From DATLYB01 sp964502525 (GTDB taxonomy: Bacteria > Bacteroidota > Bacteroidia > Chitinophagales > CAIOSU01): DNA of 18,369 nucleotides. The stretch lies in assembly GCA_964502525.1 (NCBI GenBank), contig CAZCXH010000097.1, forward strand, positions 1 to 18,369, written 5' to 3'. This document shows, in pieces, positions 6,492-14,343 of this stretch (position 1 is its first letter; each line of letters starts with the position of its first letter). Made by a program: the position numbers and the translations under genes. Below the pieces are notes generated by a model. The model was not told where the DNA came from and made no database searches. It saw nothing but the letters and a program-made list of their open reading frames with translations.

Positions 6492-7947
6492 ACTTATTTC
6501 CGCCTTTAACGGCATTTCCTCCAGGGCTTCCTACTCTGTCCATCGCGCAACGGAAGCCAATAGTTGCCGTTGACTTTTCTTCATCCAAATATCTTCTTGC
6601 ACCGGGGGTGAGGTAGTAAGCCCTGTCAGCCCAGGAGCCTCCCTTATAAACGCGGGCTTTGTTGTTGATTAACGTGGATACGCCATAATTATACGTTACA
6701 TCCGACTCCTCGTCTCCGTCAAGGTAATTAACCACATCTGATTTTTTGTAATTTAAACGATTGACGTTGTCTTCATCCTTCACCGGTTCATATTTTACGT
6801 GACCGAGACTGTCTTTTTCAACAGGAATGCCATCAGCATCCAGTTGCATCTGCATGAAAATATTGCCTCTGTAGGGATTCAGGTCGTCAACATCCATGCT
6901 TGACATCGGCCTGTAGGCATCCAGCACCCATTCGCTCACGTTGCCTGCCATGTTGAAAAGACCATAGTCATTGGGCCAAAACATGTCAACAGGAGATGTT
7001 ATTTCAGCATTATCATTCAACCTGCCTGCCATACCCATGTAATCGCCTTTGCCCCTCATGAAATTTGCAAGGATGGTGCCCTGCCAGCCACCGCCTTTTG
7101 GGTAACGCACGCTTGTGCCATTCCATGGATATATCCTTCTGTCCGTCACGCGCTCTTCGTCAGGATAAGGTTGATTTCCGAGAAGCGCAATGGCAGCATA
7201 TTCCCATTCGGCTTCGGTAGGCAAACGGTAATCCGGCTGAACAATACCGTCTTCAAACTTCACCCTCCTTTCTCCGCTGCCGGCAGGATTCAGATCAGGG
7301 AGGTTCTTTTTTACCATTCCTTCATACTGCCCGATGAGATAAGCTTTCGTATTAAAATTATCTTCATTGACCTGATTGGGATTGATATCAAGAATACCGT
7401 TATCTATTAATAATTTTTCGTTGACCCTGTCAGTTCTCCATTTGCAATATTCATTAGCCTGTAGCCAATTGACACCTACAACCGGATAATTGGAGTAAGC
7501 AGGATGCCTAAGATAATACTCAACATAAGGCTCATTATAAGCCAGTTCGCTTCTCCAAACAAGGGTATCAGGAAGGGACTTTCTCCCCACTTCAGGATAA
7601 TCTGCCCCGAAAACCCTTCCAAGCCAATACAGGTATTCCCTGTAGTCAAGGTTCGAGATTTCCGTCTGGTCAATATAAAACGATTTTACAGTAACTATTC
7701 TCGGAACGTTGTGATGCTCGTACATCACATCCTGCTCGGTTTGTCCCATCGTGAAACTGCCGCCCTCAATGAGAACGAGGTTGGGTCCCGTTTCCTGACC
7801 GATGTAATCAACCCTTTCAAATCCGCCCCATTTGGGATCGTTGTAATTCCACCCGGTGGTGGAAGATTGGTCTTTCGAGCATGAAGAGAACATGAATGCT
7901 GTGATTACTGCGAAACATGCAACAGCAATGGTTTTGCGGTTTTTCAT
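6481..7947 (-). CDS. gldJ: Gliding motility / T9SS lipoprotein GldJ
   Basis: This 488-residue protein has a lipoprotein signal (lipobox F20-S21-S22-C23) and then a formylglycine-generating-enzyme-like (SUMF1) fold: LVLIEGGSFTMG (57-68), DTLVW, YLRHPAYSNYPVVGVNW, YRLPTEAEWEYAA, NMAGNVSEWV, VYKGGSW (433-439) and GFRCAMDR (464-471). The blocks DTLVWR, NYPVVGVNW, KWRTDRVNE and GFRCAMxRVGS match my recollection of Flavobacterium GldJ better than its paralogue GldK/PorK. GldJ is an outer-membrane lipoprotein needed for gliding and for stability of GldK, part of the T9SS ring. The cysteine pair that does catalysis in true formylglycine-generating enzymes appears to be missing after VYKGGSW, so the fold is structural here. 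It lies 67 bases downstream of porP on the same strand and next to porU/porV, as in Flavobacterium. The native C-terminal tail after GFRCA is present. Confidence 0.92.
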   Translation of the reverse strand: MKNRKTIAVACFAVITAFMFSSCSKDQSSTTGWNYNDPKWGGFERVDYIGQETGPNLVLIEGGSFTMGQTEQDVMYEHHNVPRIVTVKSFYIDQTEISNLDYREYLYWLGRVFGADYPEVGRKSLPDTLVWRSELAYNEPYVEYYLRHPAYSNYPVVGVNWLQANEYCKWRTDRVNEKLLIDNGILDINPNQVNEDNFNTKAYLIGQYEGMVKKNLPDLNPAGSGERRVKFEDGIVQPDYRLPTEAEWEYAAIALLGNQPYPDEERVTDRRIYPWNGTSVRYPKGGGWQGTILANFMRGKGDYMGMAGRLNDNAEITSPVDMFWPNDYGLFNMAGNVSEWVLDAYRPMSSMDVDDLNPYRGNIFMQMQLDADGIPVEKDSLGHVKYEPVKDEDNVNRLNYKKSDVVNYLDGDEESDVTYNYGVSTLINNKARVYKGGSWADRAYYLTPGARRYLDEEKSTATIGFRCAMDRVGSPGGNAVKGGNKFKQ

Positions 7948-8014
7948 AAAGCCATAAATTTTAAAAAGAAACGCTAAAATAGGTTGTTTATTTTAATTTC
8001 AAACGATAAATTTT

Positions 8015-9031
8015 TCAAAATCCGAGAAATTGCGGACAAGCCAACTGCCCGCCTCTGCCTCTTGCGCCTAATGAACTGGCATCGCCACCCATGCTGAAAG
8101 AAATGGAAATTTCATGCGCACCGCCAGACAAGCCCTGCAATCTTGAAACCGTGTAATCATAGCTATACCCCACCTTGATATAAGACACCTTAAACCCTAT
8201 TACGCCAATTACAGCATCTGAGTTTCCAAATGTGTGCCTGAACCAAGCCCCCGCGTAAACATATTTTGTGTAAAGAAAGGTGCCTAAATTCAACTGCAGG
8301 AAGGTTGATTGCTGGGCGAAGAGGACATTTGGCGAAAGCAAAAGTTCTTTATCCCGCGATTTAGGAAGCAGGTTGATGTCGCCACCTGCATGAATGTCAA
8401 TGCGCATGGGCAGCCGCGCATCGTCATCACCGATGAGCGATTCTTTGGGCTTGGTTAAATGCTTCACCGACAATCCACCGTAAACTTTCGGAGAAAATGC
8501 AACAAACCCCGCTCCGAACTCCGGCATGTTCACGTTGAAATTATCCGGAGCCTGCTCACCGGTCGGGTTCATGTTGCCGAACGGATCTTCAAATCCGGTA
8601 ATCGGGTCAATCTGGTCTGAAAAAGTCAGGCTGTTCCAGTCCACATGCTTCCTGATGTATCCGCCCTGCACCGCCATTTTTATTGCAAACCTTTGCGAGA
8701 GCTTCAACTGGTATGAATACATCAGGTTGAGGTAGAAACTGTTCAACAATCCACTCGCTACTACATCACCGATAAAAAGCAGCCCTAATCCGCCACTCAA
8801 CTTGTCAATATGCATGTCAAAAGAAGCGGCATAGGTGACGTAGCCTTTTTCCATCGCGGGCCATTGATTGCGGTAATTAAGGTTAAACCTTGCGCCCTGT
8901 GAGATTCCAGCCAGCGCGGGATTGAGATGAAGCGGTGCAGCATCGAATTGCGAAAATTCAGGGTCCTGGCTTTTGGCGCAGAAAAAAATTCCGCACATCA
9001 ACAAACCCATCAGAAGAAACCTGTTGTTCAC
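8015..9031 (-). CDS. PorP/SprF family T9SS outer-membrane protein
   Basis: This 338-residue protein has a signal peptide ending near residue 21 (FFCAKSQ, then DPEFSQF). The opening of the mature part, DPEFSQFDAAPLHLNPALAG, is the diagnostic N-terminal motif of the PorP/SprF family. The C-terminal strand GGAHEISISFSMG and the final CPQFLGF are also typical. Amphipathic strands run throughout, consistent with an outer-membrane barrel. PorP proteins join the PorK/N/PorE complex to the outer membrane, and SprF-type members help secrete or anchor particular T9SS substrates. Paralogues are common, so I do not assign a specific symbol. It is divergent from porU and shares a strand and probably a transcript with gldJ downstream. 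A perfect TAnnTTTG motif lies 60-67 bases upstream of its start. Confidence 0.92.
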   Translation of the reverse strand: MNNRFLLMGLLMCGIFFCAKSQDPEFSQFDAAPLHLNPALAGISQGARFNLNYRNQWPAMEKGYVTYAASFDMHIDKLSGGLGLLFIGDVVASGLLNSFYLNLMYSYQLKLSQRFAIKMAVQGGYIRKHVDWNSLTFSDQIDPITGFEDPFGNMNPTGEQAPDNFNVNMPEFGAGFVAFSPKVYGGLSVKHLTKPKESLIGDDDARLPMRIDIHAGGDINLLPKSRDKELLLSPNVLFAQQSTFLQLNLGTFLYTKYVYAGAWFRHTFGNSDAVIGVIGFKVSYIKVGYSYDYTVSRLQGLSGGAHEISISFSMGGDASSLGARGRGGQLACPQFLGF

Positions 9032-9090
9032 CGAACTTTTTTCTGGGAAAACTTTTTAAAAGGCAATAACTAACGTGACGCTGCGTTTGC

Positions 9091-9098
9091 CAAAAGTA
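9091..9098 (-). promoter_or_regulatory. -7 promoter element of porP
   Basis: The - strand reads TACTTTTG, an exact match to the Bacteroidota -7 consensus TAnnTTTG, 60 bases upstream of the porP start. No TTTG is seen at the expected -33 position, so it is a half-match. Confidence 0.45.
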
Positions 9099-9119
9099 TC
9101 AAAAAAACCCCATTTTCAT

Positions 9120-9127
9120 TAGCTTTG
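9120..9127 (+). promoter_or_regulatory. -7 promoter element of porU
   Basis: The sequence TAGCTTTG matches TAnnTTTG exactly. Transcription would begin about 7 bases downstream, near 9131-9134. This leaves almost no leader for a TTG start at 9138 and about 20 bases for a GTG start at 9153. No clear TTTG is found at -33. Confidence 0.5.
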
Positions 9128-9152
9128 AGCCCCCTTTTTGACCAGACCAACC

Positions 9153-12100
9153 GTGAGGTTTAGCATTTACATATTTTTTCTTCTCCTCCTCTGTTTTCAA
9201 CTGAACGCTCAGGATGTTTTGAAATTGCACCGAAAGCTGGAATGGGAATCAGAACCGCGCTCCATCAGTATTTCAAATACGGAGGCAAGAAAGACTCCCT
9301 CATTTAAAGGAGCGGAATTCCTGGCAGAATATGATTTTCAACCGGTTTTTTATGAAACAATAGAGTTAGGAATAGTTGGCGCAACAGAAGTTATTATTTC
9401 AAATGCTATTTATGTGCCTTTGTTATCGGAAGGGCTTTCCCTGTCGCAAGATAAAATCCAACAGGAAATAAAAGTTTCCTCTCAGGCCGGTACCATGAAA
9501 AAGAAGCCTGTTGCTTCTGTTTCGTTTGTCCCTCTCAGAAACAACCCGGTATCCGGAGAGATAGAAAAATTAACGGAATTTGATTTAGAAATTCGAATAA
9601 GCCCGGGAGCGCGACCTTCCGCTGCTTATAAGCGCACACCGGCTTATGCGGGCAATTCGGTCTTAAGTTCAGGAACGTGGCATAAAATCTCTGTAACCCA
9701 GGATGGGATATACAAGCTCGATTATGCCTTTTTAAAAAATCTTGGCATTGATGCTGACAACATTGACCTCCTCAAAATCCGCATCTTTGGCAACGGAGGC
9801 GGCATGCTGCCTGAGGAAAATGCGGATTTCAGACATGATGATTTGGTTGAAAACGCGATCTACGTTTCAGACGGCAACAACAACGGAAAATTCGAGCAGG
9901 GCGATTATGTGCTTTTTTACGGACAAGGACCGCATCGCTGGAAATACGATTCCGCCTCGCAGAAATTCAGGCATCAAAACCATCTTTATTCCGATAAAAC
10001 CTACTACTTCATCAACACCGGCAAGGAAGCGGGAAAAAGATGGACTTCACAGCCTTCATCATCAAACCCCAACCTGACCGTCACAACATTCAATGATTAC
10101 AAGGTTCATGAACTGGATCAAACCAATCATCTTCATTCAGGAAGGGCGTGGTATGGAGAATACTTTGGGTTCAGTTCCACCAGCCATTCCTTCTCATTCA
10201 GCTTTCCGAATTTGGTGACTGCTCAACCTGTTTCCATAAAGACAGCCATTTCAGCGCGTTCAAGCTCTCAAACCAGTTACTTCAGCGTTGTTGCCAATGG
10301 TCAGGCGGTGAACACAGTTTCCATAGGTCAGGTCGGCACCAATTACACGGACACCTATGCCAAGGAAGCGGCTGGCGAGAACTCAATTAACAGCGGAAGT
10401 GATCAGGTCAGCGTGGTTGTTTCATTTACCAATCCATCATCATCAGCCGAGGGATGGCTTAATTACGTTGAACTTAATGCAAGAAGAAACCTTGTTTACA
10501 ATGGCTCGCCATTGATTTTCCGTGATGCAAACTCTGTGACCGCAGGAAACCGGGCGGAATTTGTAATCAACAGCGCTTCTTCCAGCTTAAAAATATTGGA
10601 TGTAACGAATCCTGTGAATGTCTTTGTCCAGCAATACTCCCTGGTTGGCAGCGAGGCAAGGTTTACAGTCAGCACAGACAGCTTAAGGGAGTTTATCGCA
10701 TTTGTTGACGGCTCAGGGCTGCAGGCGGCCACCGCGGAAGGAGTTGTTGAAAACCAAAACCTTCATGCCATAGGTCAGCCGGACATGATCATAGCAGCGC
10801 ATTCTTCGCTGCTGAATGAAGCCAATACATTAGCCGACCATCACCGCGCAAAAAACAACCTCACCGTTGAAGTGGTGGACGTTGAGAAGATTTATAATGA
10901 ATTCTCTTCGGGAGCGCAGGACATTTCCGCAGTGCGTGATTTCCTAAGGATGATGTACAACAGGGCAGTCTCCGCTGAATTGCTGCCCCAATACCTGTTG
11001 CTTTTTGGCGATGGGTCTTACGATTATAAAAATCATACAAGCAACAACACCAACCTGGTGCCAACCTATCAAAGCGCAAGCTCGCTTGAACCTGTTAATA
11101 CCTTTGCATCAGACGATTATTTTGGGTTTCTCGATGATAGCGAAGGCGGCTCTTTTATCTCCGATCCTCCGGATATCCTTGATATCGCCATCGGGAGGCT
11201 GCCTGTTGTCAATCCGGAGCAGGCAAGAGATGTAGTGAATAAAATCATTCACTACCAATCTGACGAATCTTCTTCCATATCACCGGTGCCGGGATGCGCA
11301 TCCGCTTTGGATCAATCCAACTCGGTCTTTGGCAGTTGGAGAAACGTTCTTTGCTTTATCGGGGATGATCAGGACAATAATGAGTTAATACATATGACGC
11401 AGGCTGACGACCTTGCCGCATACATGGAGAACAATCACCCTGATTATAATATTGATAAAATTTATCTGGATGCTTACCCGCAGCAGTCAACTCCCGGTGG
11501 CAGCCGCTACCCTGACGTGAATGAAGCTATAGACAGAAGAATTTTTTCAGGCGCTCTGATAATGAATTACACGGGTCATGGAGGTGTGAACGGATGGGCG
11601 CATGAAAGGATTTTGGATATCGCCAGCATTAACTCCTGGACAAATTTCAATAAGCTGCCGTTATTCGTGACCGCCACTTGCGAATTCAGCAAGTTTGATG
11701 ATCCGGGCAAAGTTTCAGCAGGCGAGTTGGTGCTGCTTAATGCCCGTGGCGGGGCTATTGCGATGGTGACAACCACCCGGCTGGTGTTTGCAGGCGATAA
11801 TTTCGTGCTGAACAATAATTTCCTCCAGCAGGCGTTTACACCGCTCAGCAACCGGATGCCAACCATCGGTGAGGGAGTCATGCAAACGAAAAATGCCATC
11901 GCAAAAAATGCCAACAACAGGAAATTCATTCTGCTGGGCGATCCTGCCGTGACGCTTGCTTATCCGCGCTACAGCGTAGTAACTACCGAAATTAACAGCA
12001 CAGGCAGTGCCGATGATACCCTGAAGGCGCTGAGAAAAATTACCATCAAAGGCGAAGTGAGGGATGACAGCAACATTAAAATGTCGGGCTTTAACGGAAT

Positions 12101-13046
12101 TGTATATCCTGTAATCTATGACAAACCCGTAACGGTAACCACGCTTAAAAATGATGAGGGCGTTCAGGCTTTCGTTTTTAGCTACCAGAAAAGCATACTC
12201 TACAACGGCAAGGCGAGCGTTGACAGCGGTGCGTTTTCATTCACTTTCATCGTTCCGAAAGATATTGCCTACAATTTCGGGGAAGGAAAAATCAGCTATT
12301 ATGCCGATAACGGCACCATTGACGCTAATGGCTACACTCCGGCAGTCATTGGCGGCACCGCCACTGATTTCGAAGCCGATGGAGACGGACCGGAATTAAA
12401 GGTTTTCATGAATGATGAAAAATTCACGTTTGGCGGCATCACCAGTCAAAGCCCTTTGCTGCTCGTCAAACTGAACGATTACAGCGGCATCAATACGGTG
12501 GGCACCGGCATCGGTCATGACATCACCGCTATTGTGGATGACAATTCGCAGAAAACAATTGTGTTGAACGATTACTATAAGGCAGACCTTGATAACTACC
12601 AGGCCGGCAAAGTCGAATATCCGCTCTCTGACCTGGAAGATGGAAAGCATAGCATCAAGGTGAAAGCGTGGGACGTTTTTAATAATTCAACGGAGGGTTA
12701 CACCGAGTTTATCGTAGCAAATAATGCCGACCTGGCTTTAAGCCATGTATTGAATTATCCCAATCCCTTCACCACGCATACGAGTTTTATGTTTGAACAT
12801 AATTGCCCCTGTCAAGAGCTATTCGTCACCATCCAGATCATGACGGTTTCCGGGAAGGTGGTGCGATCCATTGCCCAGGAAGTGATTTCAGACGGCTTCA
12901 GGGTTGACAAGGATGTGGTCACCTGGGACGGGCTGGATGAATACGGGGAAACCATCGGCAGGGGTGTTTACGTATACAAGTTGAACGTGCGGACACCGGA
13001 AGGAAAGTCCGCCCACGAATTTGAAAAGCTGGTCATTTTAAGATAA
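9153..13046 (+). CDS. porU: Type IX secretion system sortase PorU (C25 gingipain-like)
   Basis: No ATG lies near the N-terminus. The frame can open at TTG 9138 or GTG 9153. I chose GTG because it gives a compact signal peptide (MRFSIYIFFLLLLCF..., AQ) and a workable leader after the TAGCTTTG motif; the product is then 1297 residues. Peptidase C25 features follow: YLLLFGDGSYDY, NYTGHGG with the catalytic His (residue 809) and TATCEFSKFDDP with the catalytic Cys (843). The 34-residue gap resembles that of Porphyromonas PorU. The C-terminus (NYPNPFTTHTSFMFEH, then IGRGVYVYKL) is a FlgD/T9SS-type domain, kept in PorU. PorU sits on the cell surface with PorV, removes the C-terminal signal of T9SS substrates and links them to A-LPS or an equivalent anchor. 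porV begins 19 bases downstream. Confidence 0.95.
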   Translation: MRFSIYIFFLLLLCFQLNAQDVLKLHRKLEWESEPRSISISNTEARKTPSFKGAEFLAEYDFQPVFYETIELGIVGATEVIISNAIYVPLLSEGLSLSQDKIQQEIKVSSQAGTMKKKPVASVSFVPLRNNPVSGEIEKLTEFDLEIRISPGARPSAAYKRTPAYAGNSVLSSGTWHKISVTQDGIYKLDYAFLKNLGIDADNIDLLKIRIFGNGGGMLPEENADFRHDDLVENAIYVSDGNNNGKFEQGDYVLFYGQGPHRWKYDSASQKFRHQNHLYSDKTYYFINTGKEAGKRWTSQPSSSNPNLTVTTFNDYKVHELDQTNHLHSGRAWYGEYFGFSSTSHSFSFSFPNLVTAQPVSIKTAISARSSSQTSYFSVVANGQAVNTVSIGQVGTNYTDTYAKEAAGENSINSGSDQVSVVVSFTNPSSSAEGWLNYVELNARRNLVYNGSPLIFRDANSVTAGNRAEFVINSASSSLKILDVTNPVNVFVQQYSLVGSEARFTVSTDSLREFIAFVDGSGLQAATAEGVVENQNLHAIGQPDMIIAAHSSLLNEANTLADHHRAKNNLTVEVVDVEKIYNEFSSGAQDISAVRDFLRMMYNRAVSAELLPQYLLLFGDGSYDYKNHTSNNTNLVPTYQSASSLEPVNTFASDDYFGFLDDSEGGSFISDPPDILDIAIGRLPVVNPEQARDVVNKIIHYQSDESSSISPVPGCASALDQSNSVFGSWRNVLCFIGDDQDNNELIHMTQADDLAAYMENNHPDYNIDKIYLDAYPQQSTPGGSRYPDVNEAIDRRIFSGALIMNYTGHGGVNGWAHERILDIASINSWTNFNKLPLFVTATCEFSKFDDPGKVSAGELVLLNARGGAIAMVTTTRLVFAGDNFVLNNNFLQQAFTPLSNRMPTIGEGVMQTKNAIAKNANNRKFILLGDPAVTLAYPRYSVVTTEINSTGSADDTLKALRKITIKGEVRDDSNIKMSGFNGIVYPVIYDKPVTVTTLKNDEGVQAFVFSYQKSILYNGKASVDSGAFSFTFIVPKDIAYNFGEGKISYYADNGTIDANGYTPAVIGGTATDFEADGDGPELKVFMNDEKFTFGGITSQSPLLLVKLNDYSGINTVGTGIGHDITAIVDDNSQKTIVLNDYYKADLDNYQAGKVEYPLSDLEDGKHSIKVKAWDVFNNSTEGYTEFIVANNADLALSHVLNYPNPFTTHTSFMFEHNCPCQELFVTIQIMTVSGKVVRSIAQEVISDGFRVDKDVVTWDGLDEYGETIGRGVYVYKLNVRTPEGKSAHEFEKLVILR

Positions 13047-13051
13047 CTTTG
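13020..13051 (+). promoter_or_regulatory. Complete Bacteroidota-type promoter for porV inside the end of porU
   Basis: TTTG at 13020-13023 and TAACTTTG at 13044-13051 are separated by 20 bases, so their centres are 26 bases apart, as expected for elements at -33 and -7. The -7 element includes the porU stop codon. Predicted transcription starts near 13054, about 11 bases before the porV ATG. Confidence 0.6.
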
Positions 13052-13065
13052 AAATCCTTATCCTC

Positions 13066-14289
13066 ATGAAGAAATTTATATACGCAAGTGCTACATGGCT
13101 TGCAATCTTTTGTAATCAGGCGATTGCTCAAACGGGAGGGTTGGGCAGCGGGACGAATGAGTATGAAGAATATCCTGTCACCACAGCAGTTCCCTTTCTA
13201 AGAATAATCCCCGATGCGCGCGCAGGCGGCATGGGTGACGCAGGCATAGCTGTTTCTGCAGATCCGGGCGCAATATTCCACAATCCCGCAAAGCTTGCTT
13301 TTGCAGAAAAGCCGCTTGGATTTAACATCGGATATGTTCCCTGGCTGCGTTCCCTTGTTAATGACATTTACATGGCAAACCTGCAGGCATACTATAAGCT
13401 GGATGACTTGCAGGCGATCGCCTTGTCCATGCGGTATTTCTCGCTGGGAAATATCCAGTTTACCAACGTGCAGGGTGAAAACACGGGCGAGTTCAGACCC
13501 AATGAGTTTGCAATTGACGCAGCTTATTCACGGCAACTTGTGAAGATTAAAAAAGGCGGTGGCTTTGCGGCTGCCCTTGCTTTGAGGTTCATTTATTCCA
13601 ACCTTGCCACAGGGCAGGTTGTTGGAGGCGTTGACATCAAGCCCGGCCTTGCAGGCGCTGCCGACATCGCTTTCGCCTACAACCAGGATTTTAAGATCAA
13701 GAATAAATACAAAACTAACTTAGCCCTGGGCTTGAACCTGTCAAATATCGGAAGCAAAATCACCTACACCGAATCGGCTGAAAAGGATTTTATCCCGATG
13801 AATTTCGGCCTTGGCGCCCGCTATTCCTTCAACTTTGACGATCACAATCAACTTAATATCGCTGCAGATATGAACAAATTGCTCGTTCCCACACCTTCAA
13901 ACGAAGATGCCGACAGCAATGGTGTTTATGACTACCGCGAAGTATCCGTTCCTTCAGCGATTTTTACCTCATGGGGCGATGCACCGGGAGGCTTTAAGGA
14001 AGAAATGCATGAAATCACCTGGTCAACGGGATTGGAATACTGGTACGACCAGCAATTTGCCGTCAGGTTCGGTTACTTCCATGAATATGAAAATAAAGGC
14101 GATCGTCAGTTTTTCACCGCAGGTCTCGGCTTGCGCTTCAAAGTGTTCGGCTTGGATTTCTCTTACCTGATCCCCACTTCAACACAACGCAATCCGCTCG
14201 ACAACACCATGCGCTTCACGCTGATGTTCCAGTTTGAAAATTTCAAAAAGAAACAGGAAGCGCAGCCGGCAGGAACGAGCCGCTTGTAA
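13066..14289 (+). CDS. porV: Type IX secretion system outer-membrane protein PorV (LptO)
   Basis: This 407-residue protein has a signal peptide (MKKFIYASATWLAIFCNQAIAQ). The mature N-terminal region, VPFLRIIPDARAGGMGDAGIAVSADPGAIFHNPAKLAF, is the strongly conserved PorV signature, shared with FadL/UPF0164-like barrels. Beta-strands continue to the C-terminus, with the PorV-type segment PTPSNEDADSNGVYDYREVSVPSAIFTSW and the strand GLGLRFKVFGLDFSYLIP. Length is as expected. PorV is a 14-stranded outer-membrane barrel that collects substrates at the translocon SprA/Sov by binding their C-terminal domain and delivers them to PorU. It is 19 bases after porU and probably has its own promoter as well as read-through. 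It faces the convergent esterase gene across 54 bases. Confidence 0.96.
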   Translation: MKKFIYASATWLAIFCNQAIAQTGGLGSGTNEYEEYPVTTAVPFLRIIPDARAGGMGDAGIAVSADPGAIFHNPAKLAFAEKPLGFNIGYVPWLRSLVNDIYMANLQAYYKLDDLQAIALSMRYFSLGNIQFTNVQGENTGEFRPNEFAIDAAYSRQLVKIKKGGGFAAALALRFIYSNLATGQVVGGVDIKPGLAGAADIAFAYNQDFKIKNKYKTNLALGLNLSNIGSKITYTESAEKDFIPMNFGLGARYSFNFDDHNQLNIAADMNKLLVPTPSNEDADSNGVYDYREVSVPSAIFTSWGDAPGGFKEEMHEITWSTGLEYWYDQQFAVRFGYFHEYENKGDRQFFTAGLGLRFKVFGLDFSYLIPTSTQRNPLDNTMRFTLMFQFENFKKKQEAQPAGTSRL

Positions 14290-14307
14290 CCTGCAAGCCC
14301 AGACAAA

Positions 14308-14334
14308 AGAAACATCCCGGGCAGTGAAGTTTCT
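14308..14334. terminator. Weak hairpin between convergent porV and the esterase gene
   Basis: AGAAAC (14308-14313) and GTTTCT (14329-14334) form a 6-bp stem around a 15-base loop that contains CCCGGG. It lies between two convergent stop codons and could serve both directions, but the stem is weak and T-tracts are poor. Confidence 0.25.
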
Positions 14335-14343
14335 ATTACGCAA

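Noticed and set aside
6481..7947. Assignment as GldK/PorK
   Set aside because: The block order DTLVWR, NYPVVGVNW, KWRTDRVNE and GFRCAMxRVGS and the position beside porU/porV favour GldJ. The gldL, gldM and gldN genes that follow gldK are absent.
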